From: an uncultured Pseudomonadota bacterium
GTDB lineage: Bacteria > Pseudomonadota > Gammaproteobacteria > Steroidobacterales > Steroidobacteraceae
Reading direction: 5' to 3'
DNA: 64,000 nt
NCBI GenBank assembly: GCA_903838705.1
Contig: CAILZL010000018.1
Coordinates: 177,537 to 241,536 of the forward strand
Shown here: one piece after another, positions 26,577-34,838 of the stretch
Position numbering within the stretch: the stretch's first letter is position 1
Layout of the letters: each line of letters starts with the position of its first letter
Translations under genes and position numbers: made by a program
Notes under the pieces: model-generated
The model's input: the letters and a program-made list of their open reading frames with translations, nothing else
Told to the model about the DNA's origin: nothing
Database searches by the model: none

Positions 26577-26615
26577 CTTGCGGGCATCCTGATTCCGTTA
26601 CTGAATTCAGCATTG

Positions 26616-26643
26616 ATGCCGCGGTCTGATAACGGCGTTTTTT
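26616..26643 (+). terminator. Intrinsic terminator after the NarL-type regulator
   Basis: ATGCCG pairs with CGGCGT (one T-G pair) around an 11-nt loop and is followed by six T residues (26638-26643). It separates the two regulator genes, so the second regulator needs its own promoter in 26644-26736. Confidence 0.7.
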
Positions 26644-26736
26644 AAGACATAATAATGCGCTTGCAGAATTGCTGGCTGCTTTGCGCTGAGTCCATCAGCG
26701 GTATGCCGGGACTATGACATTTGGGGCGGAGCTACC

Positions 26737-27501
26737 ATGGGTGATATGAATCTGACGTCAGGAAATTCAGCTGGCTTTAACAAGAATACCGGATCCGTCC
26801 CTGCACGCCGTTACCGCATCATGCTGGTGGATGATCATCCTGTTGTACGTCAGGGGCTGCGTCGACTGCTGGAAACAGAACCAGATCTGGAGATTTGCGG
26901 TGAAAGCGAGTCTGCCCGCGATGCCAAGTCCTTGCTCAGGGAATTACAGCCAGATGCAGTGATTGTCGATGTGTCTCTGGCGCAGGGGGATGGTCTGGAG
27001 CTGGTCAAAGATGCCCGGGCACACTATCCCCACCTGCGGATTCTGGTCCTGTCGATGCATGACGAAGCCATATACGCAGAAAGAATGTTATCTGCGGGAG
27101 CCAATGGCTACATCATGAAGCAGGTCGCCAGCGAACAGTTCCTGCAGGCGCTGCGGCGGGTGCTGGGGGGCGGCATCTATGTCAGCGAAGCCGTTGCGAA
27201 CAGCATGATCGAAAAAATCGCGACCGGCAGCACTCATATTTCGGACAATCCGGTCGATACTCTCAGCAATCGTGAGTTGCAGGTGTTACACATGATCGGC
27301 AAGGGTTTATCCACCCGACAGGCTGCAGAAGCCCTTAACCTCAGTATCAAGACAGTGGAGTCACACCGCCAGCGCATCAAGCGCAAGCTGTCCCTGCACA
27401 CGTCATCCCAGTTGATGCAGTACGCGGTCAACTGGTACGCCGGCCGTATCCCGGCTGGATCTGCCGCCAGTGCTGGTCCGGCCGGTCTAGTTACAGACTA
27501 G
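26737..27501 (+). CDS. NarL/FixJ-family response regulator
   Basis: 254 residues, start ATG 26737 behind GCGGAG. Receiver: YRIMLVDDHPVVRQGL, phosphoacceptor Asp in AVIVDVSLAQGDG, Lys in GYIMKQVAS. LuxR HTH: LSNRELQVLHMIGKGLSTRQAAEALNLSIKTVESHRQRIKRKL. About 27 N-terminal residues precede the receiver. It is a paralogue of the regulator at 25890. Its stop TAG is followed at once by the ATG of the hybrid kinase, so the two are co-translated. That kinase has a HisKA-type, not HisKA_3-type, core, so phosphotransfer between them is not the textbook pairing. Confidence 0.93.
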   Translation: MGDMNLTSGNSAGFNKNTGSVPARRYRIMLVDDHPVVRQGLRRLLETEPDLEICGESESARDAKSLLRELQPDAVIVDVSLAQGDGLELVKDARAHYPHLRILVLSMHDEAIYAERMLSAGANGYIMKQVASEQFLQALRRVLGGGIYVSEAVANSMIEKIATGSTHISDNPVDTLSNRELQVLHMIGKGLSTRQAAEALNLSIKTVESHRQRIKRKLSLHTSSQLMQYAVNWYAGRIPAGSAASAGPAGLVTD

Positions 27502-29856
27502 ATGTTGCAAGGCGTATATCTGCTGCTGGTAATTGTGCTGACCGCATTCCTGGGAGTCGGCATCTGGCAGCTTCGTCAGAAAATGCAGCAGCGGCGCGTC
27601 AGAGTGGCCGCTGCCCTTGCAATCAGTCAGCGAAATGAAGCCATTGTGGATGCCAGCGGTGAAGGAGTACTGGAGCTGGATGCCGCAGGAATGGTGGTGT
27701 TCGCCAATCCGGCGGCGGCTCGATTGCTGGGCTACGAAGCCGAGGAGATGCAGGGACTGGATTACCGGCGCCTGATGAGCGCGGGTGGGATGCTGGAAAA
27801 ACGTGACACAGGCCGTATCGGCTATACCACCGACATGCTGCGTGGCATCGGCGCCAACCTGCATTGCCGGAACGGCCGGATCCGTCCGGTTGAATATCGC
27901 ATGGTGGCGTTGCGCCACAACGGCAAGGCCGGCAGCCTGATTGCATTCCGTGATCTGACCGAACGGGCCCGCATTGATGTGATGCTGGCTGATATGCAGC
28001 ATCTTGCAAAGATCGGTGCGTGGGAACTGGGTGTGGATTCAACCCGTCTGAGTTTGTCCGAGGGAATCCGTCGGCACCTCGGTCTGGATATGCGTAATGA
28101 CCTGCCACTTTCGTTTCTGTTGCAGAGACTGGTGGCGTCGGACCGGCGCGTGATGATGCGACTCGTCCTGAAAGCCATCCGGCATGGTGACAGTTTTGAT
28201 CAATTGCTTGCATTGCCGGGCGAAACTCCAATCTGGTTGCGTTGCATTGGTAAACCAGAACGGGTTGAGGGTGCGGTGGTCCGCCTGTATGGCACGTTGC
28301 AGGATGTGACCGAGCGTATAAGGTCTGAGCAGGCGCTGAGTGAAACCCGCGATTTCTTCGGTGCCACACTGGATGCCATGCCTTCGCTGGTTCTGCATCT
28401 CGATCAGCAGAAGCAGCTCACTTATTGCAATCACTCGGCACTGCGCCGCTGGCTCAGGCTTACCGACCAGTCAACAGGCATGAATCTGGTGACCATACTG
28501 GACTCCATCCAGCAGCCACAGGTCAGCAGCGATCTTGTGCATGGAGTGAAACGTGCCCTGATCGGACAGACTGCTACGCATGTAGGTGCACTGATGGTGG
28601 ACGATCAGCCACATCAGGCGCATTTCAGTTTTGTGCCACAGAAAGATGCGGCAGACAGAGTGATGGGCTGCTTTCTGGTCATGACGGATGTTTCAGATAT
28701 GAAGTTGCTGGAAGCGCGGGTTTTTCAGGCTGAAAAGATGCAGGCAGTCGGACAGCTGACGGGTGGTGTCGCGCATGACTTCAATAATCTGCTGGGCGTA
28801 GTACTGGGCAATCTGCAATTAATCGAAAGAGATGTCACCCATGATGCAGCCATCAGCAAGAAGCTGGCGACGGCGATGCGGGCTGCCATGCGGGGCGCGG
28901 AACTGACCAAGAACCTGCTCAGTTTTGCCCGTCGCCAGGTACTGGATCCCGTCATCATTGATCTGGGCAAGCAGCTCCCTGTGTTTGCTGAGCTGATTCA
29001 GCGAACGCTGGATGACAGTATCGAAATGCAGCTGACTATTCCGGATGAATTGTGGTTGATCGAGGCAGATCTGGGGCAACTTGAGAATGCCATTCTCAAT
29101 CTCGTCATCAATGCCCGCGATGCCATGCCGCAGGGCGGTACTCTGATGCTGTCAGCCCGCAATGTGCATCCGGATGCCGGGTTCCGCTCGGCCAATCCTG
29201 ATCTTACGCATGATGATTATGTGGCAATCAGTGTCCGTGACACCGGATCCGGCATTCCTGAACAAGTCCTTAACCGGGTATTCGAACCTTTCTTTACCAC
29301 CAAGGAGGCCGGCAAGGGCAGCGGTCTTGGTCTGGCGATGGTTCATGGGTTTGCCAAACAGTCAGGTGGCACGGTGCAAGTCGACAGCGAAGTCGGGAAG
29401 GGCACCTGCATCAGTATCTATCTGCCACGCAGTCATGACCCTTCGGCCGAGCATGAAGAGACGCTGGTCAATCATGTGGTTCCGGGCGGCAATGAGGTCA
29501 TTCTGGTCGTGGAGGACGATACGGATTTGCGTGCAACCACGATCCTTAACCTGCATCGGCTGGGTTACCAGGTACTGGAGGCTTCAAATGGTCCGGCTGC
29601 CCTGCACATTTTGCAGGATTCTGTTCATATCGATATGTTGTTCACGGATGTAATTATGCCGGGTGGTATTCTCGGACCCGAGCTGGCGCAGCAGGCACGG
29701 GCGCTCAGACCCGGTATCAAGGTATTGCTGACTACCGGTTATCTGGGCGATTCAGTTCTCAGTCGCGCCGGTTCGATGGCTCAGGAGGAACTCCTGGCAA
29801 AGCCATATCGCAATGAGCAATTGGCACTGAAGCTGCGTTACATGCTGGATCGCTGA
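27502..29856 (+). CDS. PAS-containing hybrid sensor histidine kinase with C-terminal receiver
   Basis: 784 residues. One N-terminal transmembrane helix (VYLLLVIVLTAFLGVGIWQL) without a sizable periplasmic domain. PAS 1 at about 42-155 (ASGEGVLELDAAGMVVFANPAAARLLGY), a second PAS-like block at about 160-275 ending in LQDVTERI, PAS 3 at about 283-400. HisKA with VGQLTGGVAHDFNNLLGVVLGN (His in AHDFNN), HATPase with ILNLVINARDAMPQGG, VRDTGSGIP and GKGSGLGLAMVHGFAKQSGG. The C-terminal receiver has ILVVEDDTDLR and phosphoacceptor Asp in MLFTDVIMPGG. It starts right after the regulator stop and is followed by a REC-EAL gene 32 nt downstream. Confidence 0.93.
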   Translation: MLQGVYLLLVIVLTAFLGVGIWQLRQKMQQRRVRVAAALAISQRNEAIVDASGEGVLELDAAGMVVFANPAAARLLGYEAEEMQGLDYRRLMSAGGMLEKRDTGRIGYTTDMLRGIGANLHCRNGRIRPVEYRMVALRHNGKAGSLIAFRDLTERARIDVMLADMQHLAKIGAWELGVDSTRLSLSEGIRRHLGLDMRNDLPLSFLLQRLVASDRRVMMRLVLKAIRHGDSFDQLLALPGETPIWLRCIGKPERVEGAVVRLYGTLQDVTERIRSEQALSETRDFFGATLDAMPSLVLHLDQQKQLTYCNHSALRRWLRLTDQSTGMNLVTILDSIQQPQVSSDLVHGVKRALIGQTATHVGALMVDDQPHQAHFSFVPQKDAADRVMGCFLVMTDVSDMKLLEARVFQAEKMQAVGQLTGGVAHDFNNLLGVVLGNLQLIERDVTHDAAISKKLATAMRAAMRGAELTKNLLSFARRQVLDPVIIDLGKQLPVFAELIQRTLDDSIEMQLTIPDELWLIEADLGQLENAILNLVINARDAMPQGGTLMLSARNVHPDAGFRSANPDLTHDDYVAISVRDTGSGIPEQVLNRVFEPFFTTKEAGKGSGLGLAMVHGFAKQSGGTVQVDSEVGKGTCISIYLPRSHDPSAEHEETLVNHVVPGGNEVILVVEDDTDLRATTILNLHRLGYQVLEASNGPAALHILQDSVHIDMLFTDVIMPGGILGPELAQQARALRPGIKVLLTTGYLGDSVLSRAGSMAQEELLAKPYRNEQLALKLRYMLDR

Positions 29857-29888
29857 GGCAGTGCCCGTGAATTTACTCGAGGTGTACG

Positions 29889-31091
29889 TTGCTGGAATCC
29901 ACCAACCGATTGTTGGTAATCGATGATCAACAGGAGCTCTGCGATTTCATAGTGGAAGTCGCCAGGCGGTTGGGATATGAAACGGTGGCTGTGACTGAAG
30001 CTGAGGCTTTCCGTCGTGCCTATCTGGATTTCAATCCAACTATCGTAGTGCTTGATCTGCAGATGTCCGGGTTTGACGGTATCGAATTGCTGCGTTACCT
30101 GGGTACGCAGGGTGCGCGTGCGCAGGTACTGGTTGCCAGTGGTATGGATCAGCGTGTGTTAAGTACCGCTGATCAGGTCGGTCGGGCACAGGGATTGAAC
30201 ATGCTGGGCGCATTGCAGAAGCCGATGATGCTGGCTGATCTGGAAGCGGTCTTGCGCAAATGCATGAAACCGAGTGTGGGCGTCACGGCAGCCGATCTGG
30301 AACAGGCGCTGACCAATCACCAGATACAGGTTTACTACCAGCCAAAGGCTCGTCATGTGGACGGGCAATGGATAGTTGAAGGAGTTGAGGCTCTGGCCCG
30401 CTGGCAACATCCGCAGCGTGGATTCATTCCACCGCCGGTATTTATAAGTATCGCCGAGGCCAGCGGTCAGATCAGGCAGCTCACAGAACAGGTGGTTGAA
30501 CAATCTATCCAGCAGGCCGCGCAATGGCATGCGGCAGGATTACCGCTACAGGTGGCCATCAATCTGTCGCCCCGCCTGCTGAATGATCGCAGTTTCCCCG
30601 ATCTGGCGGCGAGTCTCGCTGCACGGCATGGTGTATCGCCTCATTTTCTCAGCTTCGAAGTGACTGAGACTGCGGCCATGTCTGATCCTGATACCACCAT
30701 GGATGTACTGACCCGCTTGCGTGTGAAGAATTTCGGGTTATCCATTGATGACTTTGGTACGGGTTATTCATCGCTGAAGCAGCTCTACCTTATGCCGTTT
30801 TCTGAGTTGAAGATTGATATCTCATTCGTGCGTGATGTATGTCACCGGGATGAGGCCAGGGTCATGGTCGAAACCATGGTGCTGCTGGCGCATAAACTGG
30901 GGCTGACAGCGTGTGCTGAAGGGGTGGAGACGCAGGAAGCACTGGATTTCCTTGCGCAGGCCTGCTGCGACCGTGCACAGGGATATTTGATCGGCAAACC
31001 CATGCCTGGTGCTCAGTTGCCGGCAGCAGTAGCTGCATGGAATTCTAAAGCCATGATGATTGACGTTGCACAGGCGGGCGCTGGCAACTGA
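29889..31091 (+). CDS. Response regulator with EAL domain (c-di-GMP phosphodiesterase)
   Basis: 400-residue REC-EAL protein, paralogue of the one at 22967. Start is TTG 29889 with GAGGTG four bases upstream. Receiver: LLVIDDQQELCDF, phosphoacceptor Asp in IVVLDLQMSGFDG, Lys in LQKPMM. EAL domain with intact catalytic set: VEALARWQHP, Asn in AINLSPRLL, FEVTETAAM, IDDFGTGYSSLKQL, LKIDISFV, CAEGVET and RAQGYLIGKP. Likely phosphorylated by the hybrid kinase just upstream, leading to c-di-GMP breakdown. Nothing in the cluster has a GGDEF domain. Confidence 0.93.
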   Translation: MLESTNRLLVIDDQQELCDFIVEVARRLGYETVAVTEAEAFRRAYLDFNPTIVVLDLQMSGFDGIELLRYLGTQGARAQVLVASGMDQRVLSTADQVGRAQGLNMLGALQKPMMLADLEAVLRKCMKPSVGVTAADLEQALTNHQIQVYYQPKARHVDGQWIVEGVEALARWQHPQRGFIPPPVFISIAEASGQIRQLTEQVVEQSIQQAAQWHAAGLPLQVAINLSPRLLNDRSFPDLAASLAARHGVSPHFLSFEVTETAAMSDPDTTMDVLTRLRVKNFGLSIDDFGTGYSSLKQLYLMPFSELKIDISFVRDVCHRDEARVMVETMVLLAHKLGLTACAEGVETQEALDFLAQACCDRAQGYLIGKPMPGAQLPAAVAAWNSKAMMIDVAQAGAGN

Positions 31092-31281
31092 ACTACCGCG
31101 CCCACTGCTAATTGTAGTGGGGGAGCAACTAGAAGGTCAGGCAGGAATTCCACCGCCATTGATCCATCACATGATGCTTGTGTTTGTTACCATGTGCGCG
31201 GGATATCTTTGATGACCCCTGAATATCTTGAAGCGCGCAAGTCCAGACTGAATCCTGAACAGAGTGAAGGCGAGTGAGCAG

Positions 31282-32331
31282 ATGAGTATTGCTGATGACT
31301 TGCTGCGCTGGTTTGATGTTGCAGGGCGCAAGCATTTGCCCTGGCAACAGCAGCGTACTCCCTACCGGGTATGGGTTTCAGAGATCATGTTGCAGCAAAC
31401 TCAGGTCAGTACGGTGGTGCCGTATTACCAGCGTTTCATGCAAAGATTTCCTGATGTTCGCAGTCTGGCAGACGCGCCGCTGGATGAGGTGCTGCATTTA
31501 TGGACGGGTCTGGGTTACTACGCACGAGCGCGTAATCTGCACAAGGCTGCACAAATTCTTCAGCAGCAATATCAGGGCGAGTTTCCCGGCGGGCATGAGC
31601 AGATTCAGGCATTGCCCGGGATTGGTCGTTCCACGGCCGGCGCAATTCTGGCTTTGTCGAGAGGAGAAGCCCATCCCATTCTGGATGGCAACGTGAAGCG
31701 TGTCTTGACCCGCTTCTTCGCAATCCATGGTTATCCCGGCACTAAAAGTATCGAAGCCAACTTGTGGCAGCTGGCTGAGTCCTGCACCCCCAAAGAACGC
31801 GTAGCTGATTACACTCAGGCCATCATGGATCTGGGTGCCACGCTATGTACCCGCTCTGCGCCACGTTGTGGTGAATGTCCGTTGCAGGCGCACTGTCAGG
31901 CGAACAGAGATCGTCTTCAAGCCTTGTTACCGACGCCGAAACCAAAGCGTCACCGTCCGCAGCGGAATGAGGTTGCTTTGGTGGTGATGAATGCACAAGG
32001 TCAGGTATTGCTGGAGCGGCGCCCGCCATCGGGCGTATGGGGTGGCTTGTGGGCATGCCCGCAAGCCAGGGACAAGCAGTCTTTACAGGCATGGGCACAA
32101 CAGCGCTGGCCCGTACAGACAGATATCGAGTGGCAAGCACTGACGCCCATCGATCATGCTTTTACCCATTTTGATTTGCACTTGCAGCCGTTCTTGATCA
32201 AGCTATTTCAAAGTGCTGCTGGTGCATCAGATTCAGAACGATATCGATGGTATGACCCGCAGCAACCTGATCGAATTGGCTTGCCAAAGCCGGTGATTTC
32301 CATTCTTGAAGCATTAAGTGACGTAAGCTGA
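31282..32331 (+). CDS. mutY: Adenine DNA glycosylase MutY
   Basis: 349 residues from ATG 31282; the track begins at GTG 31264. Removes A mispaired with 8-oxoguanine. Catalytic Glu in [13 protein letters not shown], helix-hairpin-helix [16 protein letters not shown], and catalytic Asp in [12 protein letters not shown]. The 4Fe-4S ligands follow as C-x6-C-x2-C-x5-C ([17 protein letters not shown]). The C-terminal NUDIX-like domain that reads 8-oxoG starts near [21 protein letters not shown]. It is followed 1 nt later by yggX, the conserved mutY-yggX pair. Confidence 0.96.
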   Translation: MSIADDLLRWFDVAGRKHLPWQQQRTPYRVWVSEIMLQQTQVSTVVPYYQRFMQRFPDVRSLADAPLDEVLHLWTGLGYYARARNLHKAAQILQQQYQGEFPGGHEQIQALPGIGRSTAGAILALSRGEAHPILDGNVKRVLTRFFAIHGYPGTKSIEANLWQLAESCTPKERVADYTQAIMDLGATLCTRSAPRCGECPLQAHCQANRDRLQALLPTPKPKRHRPQRNEVALVVMNAQGQVLLERRPPSGVWGGLWACPQARDKQSLQAWAQQRWPVQTDIEWQALTPIDHAFTHFDLHLQPFLIKLFQSAAGASDSERYRWYDPQQPDRIGLPKPVISILEALSDVS

Positions 32332-32332
32332 C

Positions 32333-32608
32333 ATGACTCGAACTGTGCAATGTGTGTATCTGAAGCGCGAAGCTCCGGGTTTGACCTATCTTCCCTATCC
32401 GGGAGAGCTGGGGCAGCGGATTTATGCCAGCGTGTCCAGTGACGCCTGGGCGCAATGGTTGAAGCATCAGACAATGTTGATTAATGAATACAGGCTGTCG
32501 CCCATTGAGCCCAAGGCGCGCAAATTTCTGGTCACCGAGATGGAGAAGTTTTTTTTCGGTGGCGGTTCGGAAAAGCCTGTTGAATATGTGCCACCAGAAC
32601 AGGGCTGA
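32333..32608 (+). CDS. yggX: Oxidative damage protection protein / probable Fe(II) trafficking protein YggX
   Basis: 91 residues with the whole YggX signature: [45 protein letters not shown] and [10 protein letters not shown]. The single conserved Cys (Cys7) is present. In enteric bacteria YggX protects iron-sulfur clusters from superoxide and its loss raises mutation rates. Co-translated with mutY, itself an iron-sulfur protein, which fits the genetic link. Converges with the glycine-rich gene across the terminator at 32611-32640. Confidence 0.95.
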   Translation: MTRTVQCVYLKREAPGLTYLPYPGELGQRIYASVSSDAWAQWLKHQTMLINEYRLSPIEPKARKFLVTEMEKFFFGGGSEKPVEYVPPEQG

Positions 32609-32610
32609 AA

Positions 32611-32640
32611 TAAAAAGGGGCAGGTTATTAACCTGCCCCT
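32611..32640 (-). terminator. Intrinsic terminator of the glycine-rich protein gene
   Basis: AGGGGCAGGTT and AACCTGCCCCT form an 11-bp perfect stem with a 3-nt loop. On the minus strand it is followed by a T-run (five A residues precede it on the plus strand), so it terminates the minus-strand gene starting at 33911. It may also work weakly for yggX. Confidence 0.85.
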
Positions 32641-32672
32641 GTTGCTGGGTCGATCGTTAATCACTCACGCTT

Positions 32673-33911
32673 TTATTGTGCGGGCGGGGGTGCAGACTTG
32701 TTGCCTTGAAGTTGGCAGCCTCCGGCCATAGTGCCGAACTCGGCGCAAGTCGCTACGGCTCCGACTTCACCCGCAGCATTCTGTACCACTACGTATCCAG
32801 TGCTTTCATGGCACGATACTTCAAACACTTTTTCTCCCGCCTGTGTTTCGCCAACCAGACGTCTGTCTGTCACTTCGCAGGCCTTGCCAGATTTAGCTAT
32901 CAGGGTGTCTGCGACCATTAATGCTTTTTTCTGGGCTGCGCCCGGATCAGATAACTGGCAAGGCATCTTCCAGTTATCAGGTACATCAGCACAAGCTACT
33001 GCCTGAACTGGCTGATTTGCGTCGGGCTTGAGGGATGTCACCAGCAGATAGCCGTTCTGATCATCGCATGCGACCTCGAATATCGAGTTTTTGACGGTAT
33101 GACCAATACCACGAGCATTGGCAACACTACATTTCAGACCTGCTTTGGCAACGTAGGGGTTCATAGCCAGCATCTGATTCGCGTTACCGGGTAACTGGCA
33201 TGTGGCCGGCACCACGGGTTGTGGTTGACCACCGCCCATGCCTTCACCACCGCCGCCGCCCATGCCGCCGCCGCCCATGCCGCCGCCGGCTTCGTTAGCG
33301 CGAGCAATAGCGACACTGCCATCCTGCTCTAAGCATGGAATTGCTTGAGGAATTTCTGCTCCGACTGAGGTCGTGATCATATAGCCTAATCCTTCTGAGC
33401 AGGCAACTTCATACTCTGAAGTAAAGCTGGCATTATTTGCACTAACTACTGTACCCATTCCGCTAGAAACTGTGCCCATCCCACTGGCATTTGTTGCACC
33501 AGCCCCTGCGGCACCGGATGCCCCGCTAGTTATAAGGCTTGATCCACCGCTTGTAGCATTGCTACTGGTTGGACCCGTACCAATCGAATTAATGGCGCCG
33601 CCGCCACCGCCACCGCCGCCACCGCCACCGCCACCGCCACCGCCACCGCCCATGCCGAGGCTGCTACCAATGGTGGTACCTACAGTACTGATACCTCTAG
33701 TAAAAGTAACTTTCTGAACAGGCTTCTCAACTTGGCGAGCATCCACTAGAGTACATACGATTCCTGTCTTCTTGATCAAGTCGGGTGCATCGCTCATGCC
33801 TTTTTTCCGAGCGCTGTTGCTGATTGCATCTGAATCCGCTGCCATCACGATTGCAGCGCAACAAATGCTCAGCAGAGCACTGCTAAACATTGCCGCGAGT
33901 GGTTTGTTCAT
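32673..33911 (-). CDS. Secreted glycine-rich protein with three cysteine-containing repeats
   Basis: 412 residues, not recognised as a named family. Signal peptide MNKPLAAMFSSALLSICCAAIVMA. Three diverged copies of one module: GIVCTLVDARQV...YEVACSEGLGYMITT...IPCLE; GLKCSVANARGIG...FEVACDDQNGYLLVT...VACADV; GKACEVTDRRLVG...FEVSCHESTGYVVVQ...ATCAEF. Each has C-x(V/L)-x2-R, (F/Y)EV(A/S)C, GY and a closing Cys, with CQL-type linkers. Module 1 is interrupted by an 18-Gly run and a Ser/Gly/Ala-rich stretch; a second Gly/Met-rich block separates modules 1 and 2. The even cysteines suggest disulfide-bonded periplasmic or outer-surface domains. Start has AGGGGAT upstream; monocistronic by its terminator. 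Confidence 0.8.
   Translation of the reverse strand: MNKPLAAMFSSALLSICCAAIVMAADSDAISNSARKKGMSDAPDLIKKTGIVCTLVDARQVEKPVQKVTFTRGISTVGTTIGSSLGMGGGGGGGGGGGGGGGGGGAINSIGTGPTSSNATSGGSSLITSGASGAAGAGATNASGMGTVSSGMGTVVSANNASFTSEYEVACSEGLGYMITTSVGAEIPQAIPCLEQDGSVAIARANEAGGGMGGGGMGGGGGEGMGGGQPQPVVPATCQLPGNANQMLAMNPYVAKAGLKCSVANARGIGHTVKNSIFEVACDDQNGYLLVTSLKPDANQPVQAVACADVPDNWKMPCQLSDPGAAQKKALMVADTLIAKSGKACEVTDRRLVGETQAGEKVFEVSCHESTGYVVVQNAAGEVGAVATCAEFGTMAGGCQLQGNKSAPPPAQ
33597..33650. repeat. (GCC/ACC)18 trinucleotide repeat encoding 18 glycines
   Basis: Eighteen uninterrupted GCC or ACC units read as Gly codons on the minus strand inside the glycine-rich protein gene. Length changes by slippage would keep the frame and alter the Gly spacer only. 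A second, impure repeat of the same kind lies at about 33240-33293. Confidence 0.9.
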
Positions 33912-34338
33912 GCTTATCCCCTGAGATTAATGTCTGAAATAGCCAAATTACGATTTGGAATTCGCTGTGGGGTATTTAATGGATTGTAAGGGTACCGGTC
34001 AAGCGGACTTTGTTAGATGGATCTGTGCGGTGATGTTGGTTTGGATGAGGAATGCGTAACGGAACGATAACGGCCTGTAATTATTGAAGAGTTACCAATA
34101 ATCTGCCGAAACCTGAATGGTACTGGCTATCGATTCTGCTGGTGCAGATTATGCAGCTGGCAACAAGGGCCGAAGCTGTTACCCGGTGAGTGCATGCCGG
34201 CATTCATTGCGGGATTTCACCTTATTAAAGGACTAAGGTGATTGGGTTGCATTGGTGCTGGCCAGTCTTTAGGCTTGGAAAGTCAAAGCGGTCAGGAAAG
34301 GCCTCCAGACCTGTGGTTAAAATAAAAGTGAGACATTC
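33912..34338. other. 427-nt intergenic region without a recognised gene
   Basis: Lies between the divergent glycine-rich protein gene and the ABM-domain gene. It should hold both promoters; neither has a convincing consensus pair. A perfect inverted repeat CCAAAT-TACG-ATTTGG (33943-33958) sits 32 nt upstream of the glycine-rich gene start and is a possible operator. No ORF with coding features, RNA gene or repeat family was recognised in the rest. Confidence 0.5.
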
Positions 34339-34629
34339 ATGATTCTGGAAGTCGTATCCATCAAAATCCATGCTGGACAGTCAGCTGAATTCAAAGCAGC
34401 CTATCTCCTGGCCTCAAAGGTTATTTCGCAAGCCAAGGGGTACATCTCGCATGAAATGCAGCGATCAGTGGATGTGGCTGATCACTATCTGCTGCTGGTG
34501 AAATGGCAGACCCGTGATGATCACGTGATAGGTTTTCGTGAGTCACCCCTGTTTGTGGAATGGCGAAAGTTAATAGGACCATTCTTTGCCTCCACTCCTG
34601 AAGTTGAGCATTACGAATTCTTTGCCTGA
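34339..34629 (+). CDS. Antibiotic biosynthesis monooxygenase (ABM) domain protein
   Basis: 96 residues of dimeric alpha-beta ferredoxin-like fold, ABM family: MILEVVSIKIHAGQSAEFKAAY, SQAKGYISHEMQRSVDVADHYLLLVKWQTRDDHV and the FRESPLFVEWRKLIGPFF helix with the family Trp. Members include small quinone-forming monooxygenases and heme-degrading enzymes, but many are undefined. Located alone between two gaps; a 12-bp hairpin follows at 34645-34679. Confidence 0.88.
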   Translation: MILEVVSIKIHAGQSAEFKAAYLLASKVISQAKGYISHEMQRSVDVADHYLLLVKWQTRDDHVIGFRESPLFVEWRKLIGPFFASTPEVEHYEFFA

Positions 34630-34644
34630 GATGCATAGGATGCG

Positions 34645-34679
34645 GATCCTGTATGAGTCGTCGAATTCATACGGGATCA
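34645..34679 (+). terminator. Hairpin after the ABM gene
   Basis: GATCCTGTATGA pairs with TCATACGGGATC (one T-G pair, 11-nt loop), 15 nt after the ABM stop. No T-run follows; probably a transcript-end or stability hairpin. Confidence 0.45.
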
Positions 34680-34838
34680 GCACCATTCCATCTGCAATGT
34701 GTCAGGGCGCACAAGTTGCTGACATCACCTTCAAGTTGCAGGGCTGATCGTTCGATACCAGTATCTGATTGACTGGAACTGCCGTGGTCAGAAGGATGAC
34801 CCGATGCCGGTTTGTGAACTGAAACGGGGGAACGCTCG

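Noticed and set aside
27623-28369. 248-residue minus-strand ORF inside the hybrid kinase
   Set aside because: Shadow of the PAS domains; Pro/His/Arg-rich composition typical of antisense frames.
31212-31277. 22-codon frame [17 protein letters not shown]... just before mutY
   Set aside because: It has an ATG and ends near the mutY start, but no ribosome-binding site or known leader features; too short to support as a gene.
33230-33300. Repeated CCGCCGCCCATGCC units as a possible tandem array or CRISPR-like repeat
   Set aside because: They encode the Gly/Met-rich stretch GGGMGGGGMGG in frame and are a low-complexity coding repeat. No CRISPR repeat-spacer structure exists in the window.
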